64,000 nucleotides of DNA from Prochlorococcus sp. AG-347-I06 (GTDB lineage: Bacteria > Cyanobacteriota > Cyanobacteriia > PCC-6307 > Cyanobiaceae): assembly GCA_003281605.1 (NCBI GenBank), contig QCBM01000004.1:1-64000 (forward strand), written 5' to 3'. Positions within the stretch are counted from its first letter, which is position 1. The number at the start of each line of letters is the position of its first letter. The notes beneath the pieces were generated by a model. The model worked only from the letters and a program-made list of their open reading frames with translations. It did not search any database and was not told the DNA's origin. The translations under genes and the position numbers were made by a program. This document shows, one piece after another, positions 54,038-63,671 of this stretch.

Positions 54038-55414
54038 TTAGATAATATTTTTTATCGCTTCTTTAAACTCACTTCTTTGTTTAACACCTTGCCATTGTTT
54101 TTTTAATAATTTTTCTTTAAAAAGTTGAATTGTTGGTGTACCGTTAATACCAGCTTGTTTTGCAATATCTTGATCTTTATCAATATCTATTTCAACGCCA
54201 AGAACTTCACCATCAAGTTCTTTAATTACCCTTTTTAATTGAGGTTTCAAAACATGACATGGACCGCAGCTTGGGGAACTAAAAATAACTAGGAGAGGCT
54301 TTTTGCTCTCGTGATAAAGTTTCCTTAATGCATAACTGCCTTTTTGCCATTCAGCGTTTGAATCAAAGGTATCTTCATTAACTTCTTCTTCATTAAAATC
54401 TGAGGTATTAAGTTTTTTTTCTGGTTCGGGTGTTTCTCTGACTATAGTTTTTGCTAAGTTTTTCTCTGCTAGCCACCTTTCAGTAGCTAATGCTGCCATG
54501 CAGCCTGTTCCTGCCGCAGTAACTCCTTGTCTCCACTCTGAATCAACAACGTCACCTGCAGCGAAAATGCCTTCAATAGAGGTCTCTGGGCGGCCTGATT
54601 TGCAAGCAATATACCCCTTATTATCTAAATCAATTTTCCCTCCTAAAAACTTTGTATTAGGTGTATGTCCTATTGCATAAAAAAGACCCTTAATATTGAT
54701 TTCCCCTTTACCCTCTTGAGAGTGAATAGTTTCTATCTTTTCAAGCCATTCGTACCCATTAGCTTGCTCTACTTTTGTATTCCAGTGGATTTCTATTTTT
54801 GGATTAGCTTTTACTCTATCAACCATTGCTGCGCTAGCTCTTAATTTCTCTGATCTAACAATCAAATGTACTTTGCTTCCATACTTCGTGAGATATGCTG
54901 CTTCTTCACATGCAGAGTCCCCTCCTCCTATAACAGCTAATTCTTCATCTCTGAATTGGGGAGTTGCTCCATCACAAATTGCACAAGCGCTTATTCCCTT
55001 ACTCCAGAATTTATCTTCATTTATTACGCCTAATCTATTTGCACTTGCTCCAGTTGCAATAATAATTGAGTTTGCTTTTATAGTCCCTTCTAAAGTTTTT
55101 AATTCAAATGGATGTAAATCAGTATTAATTGAGACAACATCACTTTCATATAGATTTGTCCCCCATCTTTCTGCCTGGGCCTTCATTAGGTCCATCAATT
55201 CAGGACCTAATACTCCATCGGGGAAACCTGGATAATTTTCAACAAATGTTGTGGTCATTAATTGCCCACCAGGAATACCACCTGAATTAAATCCTGTTAC
55301 AAGCAAAGGTTGGAGATTTGCTCGTGCTGCATATATCGCAGCTGTATAACCCGCAGGGCCGGAACCTATAATTACAACATTTTCTACGTTTGAAGTTTTC
55401 TCGTTATTTTCCAT
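54038..55414 (-). CDS. trxB: NADPH-thioredoxin reductase fused to thioredoxin (NTRC-type)
   Basis: A 458-residue two-domain protein. The reductase part has the FAD loop GSGPAGYTAAIYAARA (17-32), the redox pair Cys144/Cys147 (ACAICDG) and the NADPH loop IGGGDSACEEAAYL (162-175). FAAGDVVDSEWRQGVTAAGTGCMAAL closes it at about 320. A charged linker leads to a thioredoxin domain with CGPC at 383-386 and the cis-Pro in NGTPTIQLF. In plants and some cyanobacteria such fusions reduce 2-Cys peroxiredoxins. Convergent with infA. Confidence 0.96.
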   Translation of the reverse strand: MENNEKTSNVENVVIIGSGPAGYTAAIYAARANLQPLLVTGFNSGGIPGGQLMTTTFVENYPGFPDGVLGPELMDLMKAQAERWGTNLYESDVVSINTDLHPFELKTLEGTIKANSIIIATGASANRLGVINEDKFWSKGISACAICDGATPQFRDEELAVIGGGDSACEEAAYLTKYGSKVHLIVRSEKLRASAAMVDRVKANPKIEIHWNTKVEQANGYEWLEKIETIHSQEGKGEINIKGLFYAIGHTPNTKFLGGKIDLDNKGYIACKSGRPETSIEGIFAAGDVVDSEWRQGVTAAGTGCMAALATERWLAEKNLAKTIVRETPEPEKKLNTSDFNEEEVNEDTFDSNAEWQKGSYALRKLYHESKKPLLVIFSSPSCGPCHVLKPQLKRVIKELDGEVLGVEIDIDKDQDIAKQAGINGTPTIQLFKEKLLKKQWQGVKQRSEFKEAIKNII

Positions 55415-55493
55415 TTATTTACAAGTATCACTATTAATAATAATAAATAAGACGGAATAATGAAGGTCGGATTTTACACGATGAATTTATTAT

Positions 55494-55718
55494 TTAGTCG
55501 TTTACTTTTTGGTCTAATAATTCTTTTAATTCCTTTGGGAAGTTTAAAACAGAATCTCTTAAATTTTCATTCTTTTCTCCTATGTGTAGTATCCACTCTC
55601 TAAATTCTTCTGCGATTGCATAACTATCTTCATATTTTTCTAAAGTATCCATTACAGAAATCCTATTGGTAGCCCAACAGGTTGCAATATCGATCCTTTT
55701 TCTAATGAATTTTTCCAT
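55494..55718 (-). CDS. Small protein (74 aa), function unknown
   Basis: Helical, mildly acidic protein: MEKFIRKRIDIATCWATNRISVMDTLEKYEDSYAIAEEFREWILHIGEKNENLRDSVLNFPKELKELLDQKVND. No signal or membrane helix. Composition is protein-like. It sits alone between spacers upstream of the thioredoxin reductase gene. Confidence 0.58.
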   Translation of the reverse strand: MEKFIRKRIDIATCWATNRISVMDTLEKYEDSYAIAEEFREWILHIGEKNENLRDSVLNFPKELKELLDQKVND

Positions 55719-55873
55719 TGAAACTTAAGGTGTTCTATATAGATAAACACATCAAAGAACATATCAAATGTCTAATAAGTTACAACTTTGTACTTTCAAA
55801 CAATAATTTAATCTTTAATTTATATTTGAGCGGATTTTTGCGCCAACTATGAAGAAAATATAAAGAAATTTAG

Positions 55874-56452
55874 TTAGACTGCCTCGCTGTGATTCGCAAG
55901 TAGCCTTTCAATTTCATCAAAACCCTCTTTAGCTGAATTTATTGCAAGTTCCTCGCTAACTTTTTCTTCTGATATTAATTTTGCGGATATTTTCTTTAGA
56001 AGAGTTTCTTTCTTTTCTCTTAGTGAACTAACAATTTCTTCTTCAATGATAGATTTTATTGCTTTAGAAATTATTTTTTTGTCATTTGCTTCCTCGAATG
56101 TGCCTTGAACTAATTCTTGAATAAATAATCGATGTACCTCACTACTCCTTAGAAAGCTTTCTGTGGCATTTATAATTCCTTCAACAAGAGCTTCATCAGG
56201 TTCAGAATCATTTTCTGCAAGCTTGAATTCCCAATCTAAATGTCTTCTTTGCCAACCTGCTGAGTGAAGACTAGGCATGACTGTCTGCGAATAGGTATCA
56301 ACTGACATTTCATAAATTCGCTCTGCTAATTTCTCGCACCAGTCTTTACCATGCTTTTCTAGATTTTTCTGCATAGCTTGTCTCGGAACAGCATGACCAC
56401 CATGATGACTGTGACATACTCCATCAGGACATTCGATTGCTTTTATACTCAT
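55874..56452 (-). CDS. Conserved-looking helical protein with Cys/His-rich N-terminus
   Basis: A 192-residue protein. The N-terminus IECPDGVCHSHHGGHAVPRQAMQKNLEKHGKDWC holds three Cys and six His within about 38 residues, a plausible metal site. The remainder is helical and charged (SLREKKETLLKKISAKLISEEKVSEELAINSAKEGFDEIERLL). I believe related proteins occur across picocyanobacteria but know no function. It is divergent from pntA, separated by 126 bases. Confidence 0.68.
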   Translation of the reverse strand: MSIKAIECPDGVCHSHHGGHAVPRQAMQKNLEKHGKDWCEKLAERIYEMSVDTYSQTVMPSLHSAGWQRRHLDWEFKLAENDSEPDEALVEGIINATESFLRSSEVHRLFIQELVQGTFEEANDKKIISKAIKSIIEEEIVSSLREKKETLLKKISAKLISEEKVSEELAINSAKEGFDEIERLLANHSEAV

Positions 56453-56578
56453 TGGATTATTTAGTATCTATATATTCTTGATAGCTATTTTTTATAGAAA
56501 AGAAAATATTTTTTTAACAAAAATCCAAGACTTTTGACTTTCTTCAATTTATATTTAGTATGTTAAAAAATAAATAAA

Positions 56579-57709
56579 TTGACAAAGATACTTATTCCTT
56601 CCGAAAAAAGCTCTGGTGAAAGGAGAGTTTCAGCTACACCAGAAGCGGTAAAGAAATTAAAAGGCCTTGGATGTGATGTTTATATTGAAAGTTCAGCTGG
56701 AAAATTATCAGGATTTAGTGACTTATCATATGAAGAATCGGGCGGAATAATAATAAATAACTTAGATCAAAAAATTTGGGGTGAAGCGGACTTAATATTT
56801 TGTGTTCAAACTCCATCTGAGGAGAATTTAACTAAATTAAAGGAAGGCGCTGTTCTTCTTGGTCTTCTGAACCCATACGGTAATAAGCAGCTTCTCAGGA
56901 TTATTAATAGTAATAAGATTTCAGCTTTATCACTAGAGTTGCTTCCGAGGATTAGTAGAGCTCAATCTTCTGATGTCCTTTCTTCTCAGGCCAATATCGC
57001 AGGATACAAAGCAGTTCTTTTAGCTGCAAGTGAGTTAGATAGATATTTCCCAATGCTTATGACTGCAGCAGGAACTGTTCAACCTGCCAAAGTAGTGGTT
57101 CTTGGAGGAGGCGTTGCAGGATTGCAGGCAGTTGCGACAGCAAAAAGACTTGGAGCAATAGTATTCGTATCCGATATAAGACCTGCTGTTAAAGAACAAG
57201 TAGAGTCTCTTGGAGCAAGGTTTATAGAACTTCCTGAAGTTGACGAAAAACCAGGGGAGGCAGGCGGTTATGCAAAAGCTGTAACTCCTGAATTTCTTTC
57301 AAAACAGAAGGCTACATTAACTAAATATTTATCTGAAGCTGATGTTGCTATATGTACTGCTCAAGTTCTAGGTAAAAAGGCCCCTGTTTTAATAGACTCA
57401 CCCATGATTGAAAAAATGAGGCCTGGAGCAGTAGTTATTGATTTAGCAGTTTCTCAGGGAGGGAACTGCGAAGGAACAAAATCAAATGAAACTATTATCA
57501 AAGATGGGGTAAAACTTATAGGAGCGGGCGAATTACCCTCTTCAGTTCCTTATGATGCAAGTTCACTTTATGCTAAGAACTTAACATCTTTGATTACACC
57601 ATTTATAAAAGATGGTGTAATTAAATTAGATAAAGAGGATGAACTCATTTCTGGATGTTTATTAAGCGATGAAGGAGTTGTTCTTCAAAATAAAGTTTTT
57701 GAAAATTGA
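56579..57709 (+). CDS. pntAA: Proton-translocating NAD(P) transhydrogenase subunit alpha, part 1
   Basis: A 376-residue soluble domain I that binds NAD(H). It begins at TTG 56579 with TKILIPSEKSSGERRVSATPEAVKKLKGLGCDVYIES. VVVLGGGVAGLQAVATAKRLGAIVFVSDIRPAVKEQVESLGARF is the nucleotide fold, and AGELPSSVPYDASSLYAKNL is characteristic. The membrane helices of domain II are on the next gene, so alpha is split as in Rhodospirillum and other cyanobacteria. First of the three-gene pnt operon. Confidence 0.95.
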   Translation: MTKILIPSEKSSGERRVSATPEAVKKLKGLGCDVYIESSAGKLSGFSDLSYEESGGIIINNLDQKIWGEADLIFCVQTPSEENLTKLKEGAVLLGLLNPYGNKQLLRIINSNKISALSLELLPRISRAQSSDVLSSQANIAGYKAVLLAASELDRYFPMLMTAAGTVQPAKVVVLGGGVAGLQAVATAKRLGAIVFVSDIRPAVKEQVESLGARFIELPEVDEKPGEAGGYAKAVTPEFLSKQKATLTKYLSEADVAICTAQVLGKKAPVLIDSPMIEKMRPGAVVIDLAVSQGGNCEGTKSNETIIKDGVKLIGAGELPSSVPYDASSLYAKNLTSLITPFIKDGVIKLDKEDELISGCLLSDEGVVLQNKVFEN

Positions 57710-57721
57710 GGTTTTAAAATT

Positions 57722-58015
57722 ATGTCTTTTATAAGTCTTCTTTGGGTTCTCTTACTTGGTAGTTTATTGGGCCTCGAGTTAATTGGAAAAGTTCCTCCTA
57801 CTCTTCACACTCCTCTAATGAGTGGAGCAAATGCAATTTCAGGAATAACAATGCTGGCAGCATTGACTTTAATTGTAAAAGCTGAAGGTAACGTTCCACT
57901 TTTAATCATTGGTTCAGTTTCTCTTGGATTTGCCCTTTTCAACGTTGTAGGCGGTTTCTTTGTAACTGATCGAATGCTAGCGATGTTTAGTCGTAAACCA
58001 TCAAATAAGAAGTGA
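57722..58015 (+). CDS. pntAB: NAD(P) transhydrogenase subunit alpha, part 2
   Basis: A 97-residue membrane subunit with three to four helices: FISLLWVLLLGSLLGLELIGKVPPTLHTPLMSGANAISGITMLAALTLI, then VSLGFALFNVVGGFFVTDRMLAMF. The PPTLHTPLMSGANAISG loop is near-invariant. It follows pntAA by 12 bases, and pntB begins 8 bases after its stop. Confidence 0.96.
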   Translation: MSFISLLWVLLLGSLLGLELIGKVPPTLHTPLMSGANAISGITMLAALTLIVKAEGNVPLLIIGSVSLGFALFNVVGGFFVTDRMLAMFSRKPSNKK

Positions 58016-58023
58016 TTTTTAAC

Positions 58024-59463
58024 ATGAATCTACCTGTAATCATTAAATTCGTTATTGACCTTCTAGCAGTGCTTTTACTAGCTTTGGGAATAAAAGGATT
58101 GTCAAAAGTAAAATCAGCAAGGGATGCCAATAGATTAGCTGCATTTGCAATGTCGCTATCAGTAGTAGGGTTACTTTCTTATTATTTGGGTACTTCTGGA
58201 ATTGCTATTCAGTCTTGGATTTGGATAATAATTGGATCGATCATAGGTAGTTTGTTCGGAGCAATACTTGCAAAAAAAGTACCTATGACCTCTATGCCCG
58301 AAACAGTGGCATTGTTCAATGGTTGTGGAGGAATGTCATCTCTTTTAGTGGCCTTAGGAGTAGCTATTTTTCCTATATCTGGTGGCCAAGAAAATTTTGA
58401 TTTTTTTAAGTCACTGATTAACCAAGTTTCAATATCTGTTTCTATATTTGTTGGTGCCATAACTTTCACAGGTTCAATTGTGGCGATGGCAAAGTTACAG
58501 GGTTGGTTGTCAACTCCAGGATGGACTCAGAGCAAAGTTAGACATTTTGTAAATATTGTTTTTGCAGTTGCTTCCTTGATAGCCTTTTTTGATTTGATAA
58601 ACGGCAATACAAGTTCTATTTGGCTATTAGTTATAGTTTCTTCTTTATTAGGTATTGGAGTTACTTTGCCAATTGGTGGAGCTGATATGCCAGTAGTTAT
58701 ATCTTTATTAAATAGCTATTCAGGGATCGCAGCAGCAGCAGCAGGTTTCGTTGTAGATAGTCAGCTTTTGATAGTAGCAGGCGCAATGGTTGGAGCGGCA
58801 GGTCTAATACTTACTCAAGTAATGTGCAAGGGTATGAATAGATCATTGGTCTCAGTTCTTTTTGGAGGATCTTTATCGGCACAAAGTACAGCTTCTTCTG
58901 GTTCAGGAGAATATACAAATATAACTTCTTGCAGTGTTGAAGAATGCGCATTGACTTTAGAGGCAGCCAACAAGGTAATTATTGTTCCTGGTTATGGTCT
59001 GGCAGTAGCTCAAGCTCAGCATACTTTAAGGGAAGTGACAAAAAAACTAGAGCAAAATGGTATTGAAGTTGTTTACGCAATTCATCCTGTAGCAGGGAGG
59101 ATGCCTGGACATATGAATGTACTTTTAGCAGAAGCAGATGTTCCTTACGAACAACTTAAAGAGATGGACATTGTAAATCCTGACTTTCCAGCAACTGATG
59201 TTGTTTTAGTTTTAGGAGCAAATGATGTGGTTAATCCTCAAGCTAAAAATGATAGCTCTTCTCCTTTATATGGCATGCCAGTTCTTGATGTGCAGGAAGC
59301 AAGAACGGTATTTGTGATTAAACGTGGTATGAGCGCGGGTTACTCTGGAATAAAAAATGATTTATTTGATCTGCCAAATACCTCAATGGTTTTTGGTGAT
59401 GCAAAAAAGGTACTGAATGATTTGATTGGAGAATTAAAGGATCTTGGAGTTGGGGAGAAATAA
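58024..59463 (+). CDS. pntB: NAD(P) transhydrogenase subunit beta
   Basis: A 479-residue subunit. About nine membrane helices (domain II) are followed by the NADP(H)-binding domain III from about residue 295: KVIIVPGYGLAVAQAQHTLREVTKKLEQNGIEVVYAIHPVAGRMPGHMNVLLAEADVPY, then VLGANDVVNPQAK and VFVIKRGMSAGYSGIKNDLF. ATG 58024 is preferred to the in-frame GTG 58012, which overlaps the pntAB stop. The complex links the proton gradient to NADPH supply. Confidence 0.97.
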   Translation: MNLPVIIKFVIDLLAVLLLALGIKGLSKVKSARDANRLAAFAMSLSVVGLLSYYLGTSGIAIQSWIWIIIGSIIGSLFGAILAKKVPMTSMPETVALFNGCGGMSSLLVALGVAIFPISGGQENFDFFKSLINQVSISVSIFVGAITFTGSIVAMAKLQGWLSTPGWTQSKVRHFVNIVFAVASLIAFFDLINGNTSSIWLLVIVSSLLGIGVTLPIGGADMPVVISLLNSYSGIAAAAAGFVVDSQLLIVAGAMVGAAGLILTQVMCKGMNRSLVSVLFGGSLSAQSTASSGSGEYTNITSCSVEECALTLEAANKVIIVPGYGLAVAQAQHTLREVTKKLEQNGIEVVYAIHPVAGRMPGHMNVLLAEADVPYEQLKEMDIVNPDFPATDVVLVLGANDVVNPQAKNDSSSPLYGMPVLDVQEARTVFVIKRGMSAGYSGIKNDLFDLPNTSMVFGDAKKVLNDLIGELKDLGVGEK

Positions 59464-60532
59464 CAGTATATCTTTTAATTTTTCAGATTACGTAAAAAAA
59501 AAGCCATTTCGAGAAGTCTTACCTTGGATAGGTGGCGACTTACAAACTCTGAGAGATACTTTTGTTATTGATTTCGGTAAATCAAAAAACAATAAAAAAA
59601 TATTCTTTCCGATTAATAAAATTCTTTCTAAAAAATTTGAATGTGATTATCTTTTAGGTTTTTTAGAATTACCTCAAAACATAAACTCACTGAGGGGTTT
59701 TGTAATCGTTACACATGGTTTAGGGGGCTCAACTAAACGGTTTGGTTTAAGAAGAATATCTAGGAAATTAGCAAATAATGGTTTTGGAGTTCTTAAATTA
59801 AATCTAAGAGGATCTGGATCAGCGAGATATTTAGCTAAAGGAAATTATTGTGCTAGATGCTCCAGTGATGTTATTTCAGCAATTAATTATTTTAAAAAAT
59901 TAATTAATTTAGAGTTCAAAGATCTTATGAAAAGGAATAATAATCTTCCAATTTACGGCGTTGGATTATCTTTAGGCGGAACAATTCTTTTAAATGCCTG
60001 CTTAGATTACGATGAAAACAAAAGAGAAAAACTTTTAGATGGCCTAGCCTGTGTGAGCAGCCCTTTAGATTTATCATCATGCAGTCTCTGTATTGAAAAA
60101 TCTAGAAATTATATCTACCAAAAGTGGTTACTTCATCGCTTAAAAAATCAGTTGTGGGACGGATTTAATGATGAAGGCAAAATTCTTAATAATGAGAAAT
60201 TAAGAAAAAAAATTAGAGCTTTAAAAAGTATAAGAGAATTTGATCAGAAATTTACAGCTCCTAGTTGGGGATTTGATTCTTTAGAAGATTATTATGATAA
60301 AGCTTCTCCAATATTTAGGATCCAAAACTCAGTAAAAAAATTACCTCAAATGCTTTTTATTCATGCCAAGGATGATCCTTGGGTTCCATATAATGCAACT
60401 TTGAATTTAAGAGGAAAATTTATTGATAAATTTACTATTTTTATAACTGAAAAAGGAGGTCATAATGGTTTTCACTCTATTAATGGCTGCTGGTCAGACG
60501 AAGTAGTAAAGAACTGGTTTATTAGTATCTAG
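59444..60532 (+). CDS. Alpha/beta hydrolase, YheT/EMB8 type
   Basis: A 362-residue hydrolase. RGFVIVTHGLGGSTKRFGLRRISRKLANNGFGVLKLNLRGSG, YGVGLSLGGTILLNAC (nucleophile Ser), IHAKDDPWVPY (acid) and EKGGHNGFHS (base His) give a full triad. PREVLPWIGGDLQTLRDTF at the start is typical of YheT/EMB8 proteins. The TTG start at 59444 lies inside pntB by 20 bases, so it is probably the fourth gene of that operon. Its end overlaps the convergent iron-sulfur gene by 11 bases. Substrate unknown. Confidence 0.85.
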   Translation: MELGRNNSISFNFSDYVKKKPFREVLPWIGGDLQTLRDTFVIDFGKSKNNKKIFFPINKILSKKFECDYLLGFLELPQNINSLRGFVIVTHGLGGSTKRFGLRRISRKLANNGFGVLKLNLRGSGSARYLAKGNYCARCSSDVISAINYFKKLINLEFKDLMKRNNNLPIYGVGLSLGGTILLNACLDYDENKREKLLDGLACVSSPLDLSSCSLCIEKSRNYIYQKWLLHRLKNQLWDGFNDEGKILNNEKLRKKIRALKSIREFDQKFTAPSWGFDSLEDYYDKASPIFRIQNSVKKLPQMLFIHAKDDPWVPYNATLNLRGKFIDKFTIFITEKGGHNGFHSINGCWSDEVVKNWFISI

Positions 60533-60863
60533 AACTATTTAAAAATGGTGTTTTTTTAAAAATCCATTTTTCTATTGGCTTACCGTTAATAATATGTGAG
60601 GTAAAAATTTCTGAAATTTTTTCTGGAGAAACTTTCTCGTACCAAATACCATCAGGCCACACAAGAAGAATTGGGCCGTTCTTACATATCCTTAAACAGT
60701 CAGCTTTTGATCTTAATATATGAACGTTTTTTGTACAGGTATCATTCTCAAATTTTTTTAAAGTCTTTTTCAGGCATTCCCATGTTTTTTGACCTTCATT
60801 GCCTTTAAAGCATTTCTGTTTTGTAGGTGTTGCGCATAGTAGAAGATGCTTTTTAATATTCAC
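60522..60863 (-). CDS. Thioredoxin-like [2Fe-2S] ferredoxin domain protein
   Basis: A 113-residue protein of the (2Fe-2S) ferredoxin, thioredoxin-fold type related to the NuoE C-terminal domain. Cys10 and Cys18 are followed by the Cys56-x3-Cys60 pair in KADCLRICKNGPILLVWPDGIWYEKVSPEKISEIF. The CATPTKQKCF spacing (x7) is shorter than in the classic Aquifex protein (about x10-12). It starts 2 bases after dxr on the same strand. A link to the iron-sulfur steps of isoprenoid synthesis is only suggestive. Confidence 0.82.
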   Translation of the reverse strand: MNIKKHLLLCATPTKQKCFKGNEGQKTWECLKKTLKKFENDTCTKNVHILRSKADCLRICKNGPILLVWPDGIWYEKVSPEKISEIFTSHIINGKPIEKWIFKKTPFLNSSRY

Positions 60864-60865
60864 TT

Positions 60866-62095
60866 TTATCCAATACTTACGTATTTTTTCCCTTTTTTAA
60901 TTTCTTGCTCAACAAAAAGTCTGGCCCAATTGTCTACTTCAAGAATATCCTCCAATTCGGGACCCAAATTCAAATTCTTCATATGTGATTCACAAGCTTT
61001 ACTTATAAATGTTGGAATTTCTTGAAAAGAAATTTTTTCTTTAAGGAATTGTTCAACAGCCATTTCATTAGCAGCATTTAAGACTGCGGGCATAGTCCCA
61101 GAAGATTTTCCTGCGGCATAGGCAAGTCCCATGCATGGATATTTAAATTCGTCTGGCTCTTTAAAGGTTAATTTCCCAATTTCACTTAGGTTTAATCTTT
61201 TCCAATTTGTTTTAAATCTTTCAGGCCAACTCATCGCATATAAAATAGGTAGTTTCATATCTGGCCAACCTAATTGCGCTAATACTGAAGAATCTTCCAT
61301 CTCAATCATTGAATGAATAATACTTTGAGGGTGGATAACTATTTCGATATTTTCGTAAGAGGTCCCAAATAAATAATGAGCTTCTATAACTTCTAATCCT
61401 TTATTCATAAGAGTTGCAGAATCTACAGTTATTTTTTTTCCCATATCCCAATTAGGATGTGAAGTTGCATCTTCCACTGTGACATGCTTTAAATCCTCAA
61501 CGGCCCAATCTCTGAAAGCACCTCCAGAAGCTGTTAAGTGTATAGCTTTTAAACCTTTAGGTATCTCTCCTGTTGAAAAATCTGCATTTTCATAATTGGG
61601 TAATCCTTGTAAACATTGAAAGATAGCAGAGTGTTCTGAATCAGCAGGTAAAAGCCTACTATTATTTTTCTTTAATGCAGGAATAACAATTGGTCCTGCC
61701 GCAATTAAAGTTTCTTTGTTAGCAAGTGCAATATTTTTCCCTGCATTAATTGCTGACATTGTTGGAATTAAGCCTGCACATCCTACTATCCCTGTTACCA
61801 CAGTATTTGCCTTATCCCATGCTGCAACAGCGTTAATCCCCTGCTTTCCACCTAAAACCAAGGGAGCATCATCCAAATCTAAGTTATTAATATTATCTTT
61901 TAGATCTTCTATAAGACTTTCATCCTCAATTGCAACTACCTCTGGTTTATGTGTTTTAACTTGTTCAGTTAATAAATTAATATTTCTTCCTGCAGAAAGA
62001 GCTACGGCTTTAAACTTATCAGGCTGCTCACTAGCTATTTCGAGAGTTTGAGTCCCTATTGAACCAGTAGAACCGAGCACAGTAATGTATTTCAA
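60866..62095 (-). CDS. dxr: 1-deoxy-D-xylulose 5-phosphate reductoisomerase
   Basis: A 409-residue enzyme of the MEP isoprenoid pathway. The NADPH loop is [17 protein letters not shown] (6-22). The metal/catalytic segment is [13 protein letters not shown], and [45 protein letters not shown] and [26 protein letters not shown] are all present. Full length. First of a pair with the iron-sulfur protein gene. Confidence 0.98.
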   Translation of the reverse strand: MKYITVLGSTGSIGTQTLEIASEQPDKFKAVALSAGRNINLLTEQVKTHKPEVVAIEDESLIEDLKDNINNLDLDDAPLVLGGKQGINAVAAWDKANTVVTGIVGCAGLIPTMSAINAGKNIALANKETLIAAGPIVIPALKKNNSRLLPADSEHSAIFQCLQGLPNYENADFSTGEIPKGLKAIHLTASGGAFRDWAVEDLKHVTVEDATSHPNWDMGKKITVDSATLMNKGLEVIEAHYLFGTSYENIEIVIHPQSIIHSMIEMEDSSVLAQLGWPDMKLPILYAMSWPERFKTNWKRLNLSEIGKLTFKEPDEFKYPCMGLAYAAGKSSGTMPAVLNAANEMAVEQFLKEKISFQEIPTFISKACESHMKNLNLGPELEDILEVDNWARLFVEQEIKKGKKYVSIG

Positions 62096-62177
62096 TTTTC
62101 TCTGATATTTCTAATATCTTCCCATTTAAAGGTGTATTTAAAAAACAAAAATTTCAAATTGGTTTTTTTCTTAAAAT

Positions 62178-63647
62178 TTAGACCCTTATCCATGTTGTTA
62201 TTTCCTTTGATTGATCAATAAGTTCAATACCTTTTTCGTTTAACAAATTCCTTATTTCATCGGCCTTTGCATAATTCTTTTCCATTTTTGCTTTCAATCT
62301 TTCATTAATAAGAGATGATATTTCTTCTTTTGTTATTTTACTTTCTTTTACTAAAAATTCTTTTTTAAGACCAAGTACCTCAGTCAACTTTGCAAGAGTT
62401 TTAAAATTTTCAAGTAGAAAGAATTTTTGATTTAGGTCTATTTTAAAACCTTCAACCCTTTGAAATTGGTTTAAAAAGTTTTTTAATGGTTTCGCTAAAT
62501 CGTAAATAATTGCAATAGCACCTGCTGTATTGAGGTCATTTCCAAGAGCCTCAGAAAATTTAAGCTTTTTTTGAGATAATTCAAAACTTATTTTCTCTTT
62601 ATATTCTTCTTCGATAGATTCATCTTTATCAATAGATCCAAAACTACCTTTTGTAAGATCCATAAAAGAAAGGGCTATATTAATATTTTTCCAAGCTTCT
62701 GAAGCACTCCTTAAAGCTTCTTCAGTAAAATCAAGTGGTTTTCTATAATTCACAGTCATAACAAAATATCGCAAAGTCATAGGGCTTATACCTGACTTAA
62801 TTAGCTCTCTGATAGTTTTAAAATTTTTAAGGGATTTACTCATCTTTTGTCCATTTACATTGACCATCCCATTGTGTAACCAATAGTTCGCTAGCTTTTT
62901 GCCATTGGCTGCTTCTGATTGGGCGATTTCATTCTCATGATGTGGAAAAATTAAATCAGAACCACCTAAATGGATATCGATAGTATCTCCTAATTCATCT
63001 TTAACCATTGCCGAACATTCAATATGCCATCCTGGCCTACCTTTACCCCATGGCGAATCAAAAAATGGTTCATCATCTTTGGCTTTTTTCCATAGCGCAA
63101 AATCTTGCGGATTAAGTTTTTTACTATTTTCCTCATTAACCATTCTTCCTTGCTGATTTATATTTTGTTCTTGTAAATTTTGATTACTTAGCTTTCCATA
63201 ATTTTTATTTTTAAAAACAGAATAATAAACATCTCCATCCCTAGAGTATGCATAACCTTTGTCCTCAAGGATTGTGATGAAGGAGCAGATATTGCATATA
63301 TGATTCGTTGCTCTTGGCATGCTATCCGGACGCATTATCCCTAAAGAATCCATATCTTTATGAAATTCAATGATATTCTTTTCAGATACTTCCTTCATTG
63401 AACTGCTTTCTTCTTTCGCTCTTTTTAAGATCTTGTCATCAATATCTGTAAAATTTTGAACATACTTCACTTTGAAATCACTGTAAATTAAAAATCTTCT
63501 CAATACATCCCAAGCGATATAACTTCTGGCATGACCAAGATGACATAAATCATAAACAGTTACCCCACAACAATAAATTTTTACTACATCATCAATAGGC
63601 TTAAAAACCTCAACTTTTTTGCTTAAAGTATTAAAAAGTTTAATCAT
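62178..63647 (-). CDS. cysS: Cysteinyl-tRNA synthetase
   Basis: A class I synthetase of 489 residues. YCCGVTVYDLCHLGHARSYIAWDVLRR has the HIGH-equivalent (HLGH) and a zinc Cys. GRPGWHIECSAM and PHHENEIAQSEA hold the other zinc ligands, and KMSKSLKNF is the second nucleotide motif. The C-terminal helical domain ends KGIELIDQSKEITTWIRV. It lies 24 bases downstream of polA on the same strand. Confidence 0.98.
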   Translation of the reverse strand: MIKLFNTLSKKVEVFKPIDDVVKIYCCGVTVYDLCHLGHARSYIAWDVLRRFLIYSDFKVKYVQNFTDIDDKILKRAKEESSSMKEVSEKNIIEFHKDMDSLGIMRPDSMPRATNHICNICSFITILEDKGYAYSRDGDVYYSVFKNKNYGKLSNQNLQEQNINQQGRMVNEENSKKLNPQDFALWKKAKDDEPFFDSPWGKGRPGWHIECSAMVKDELGDTIDIHLGGSDLIFPHHENEIAQSEAANGKKLANYWLHNGMVNVNGQKMSKSLKNFKTIRELIKSGISPMTLRYFVMTVNYRKPLDFTEEALRSASEAWKNINIALSFMDLTKGSFGSIDKDESIEEEYKEKISFELSQKKLKFSEALGNDLNTAGAIAIIYDLAKPLKNFLNQFQRVEGFKIDLNQKFFLLENFKTLAKLTEVLGLKKEFLVKESKITKEEISSLINERLKAKMEKNYAKADEIRNLLNEKGIELIDQSKEITTWIRV

Positions 63648-63671
63648 CTTAAAATAAGTATTTCATAAGGT

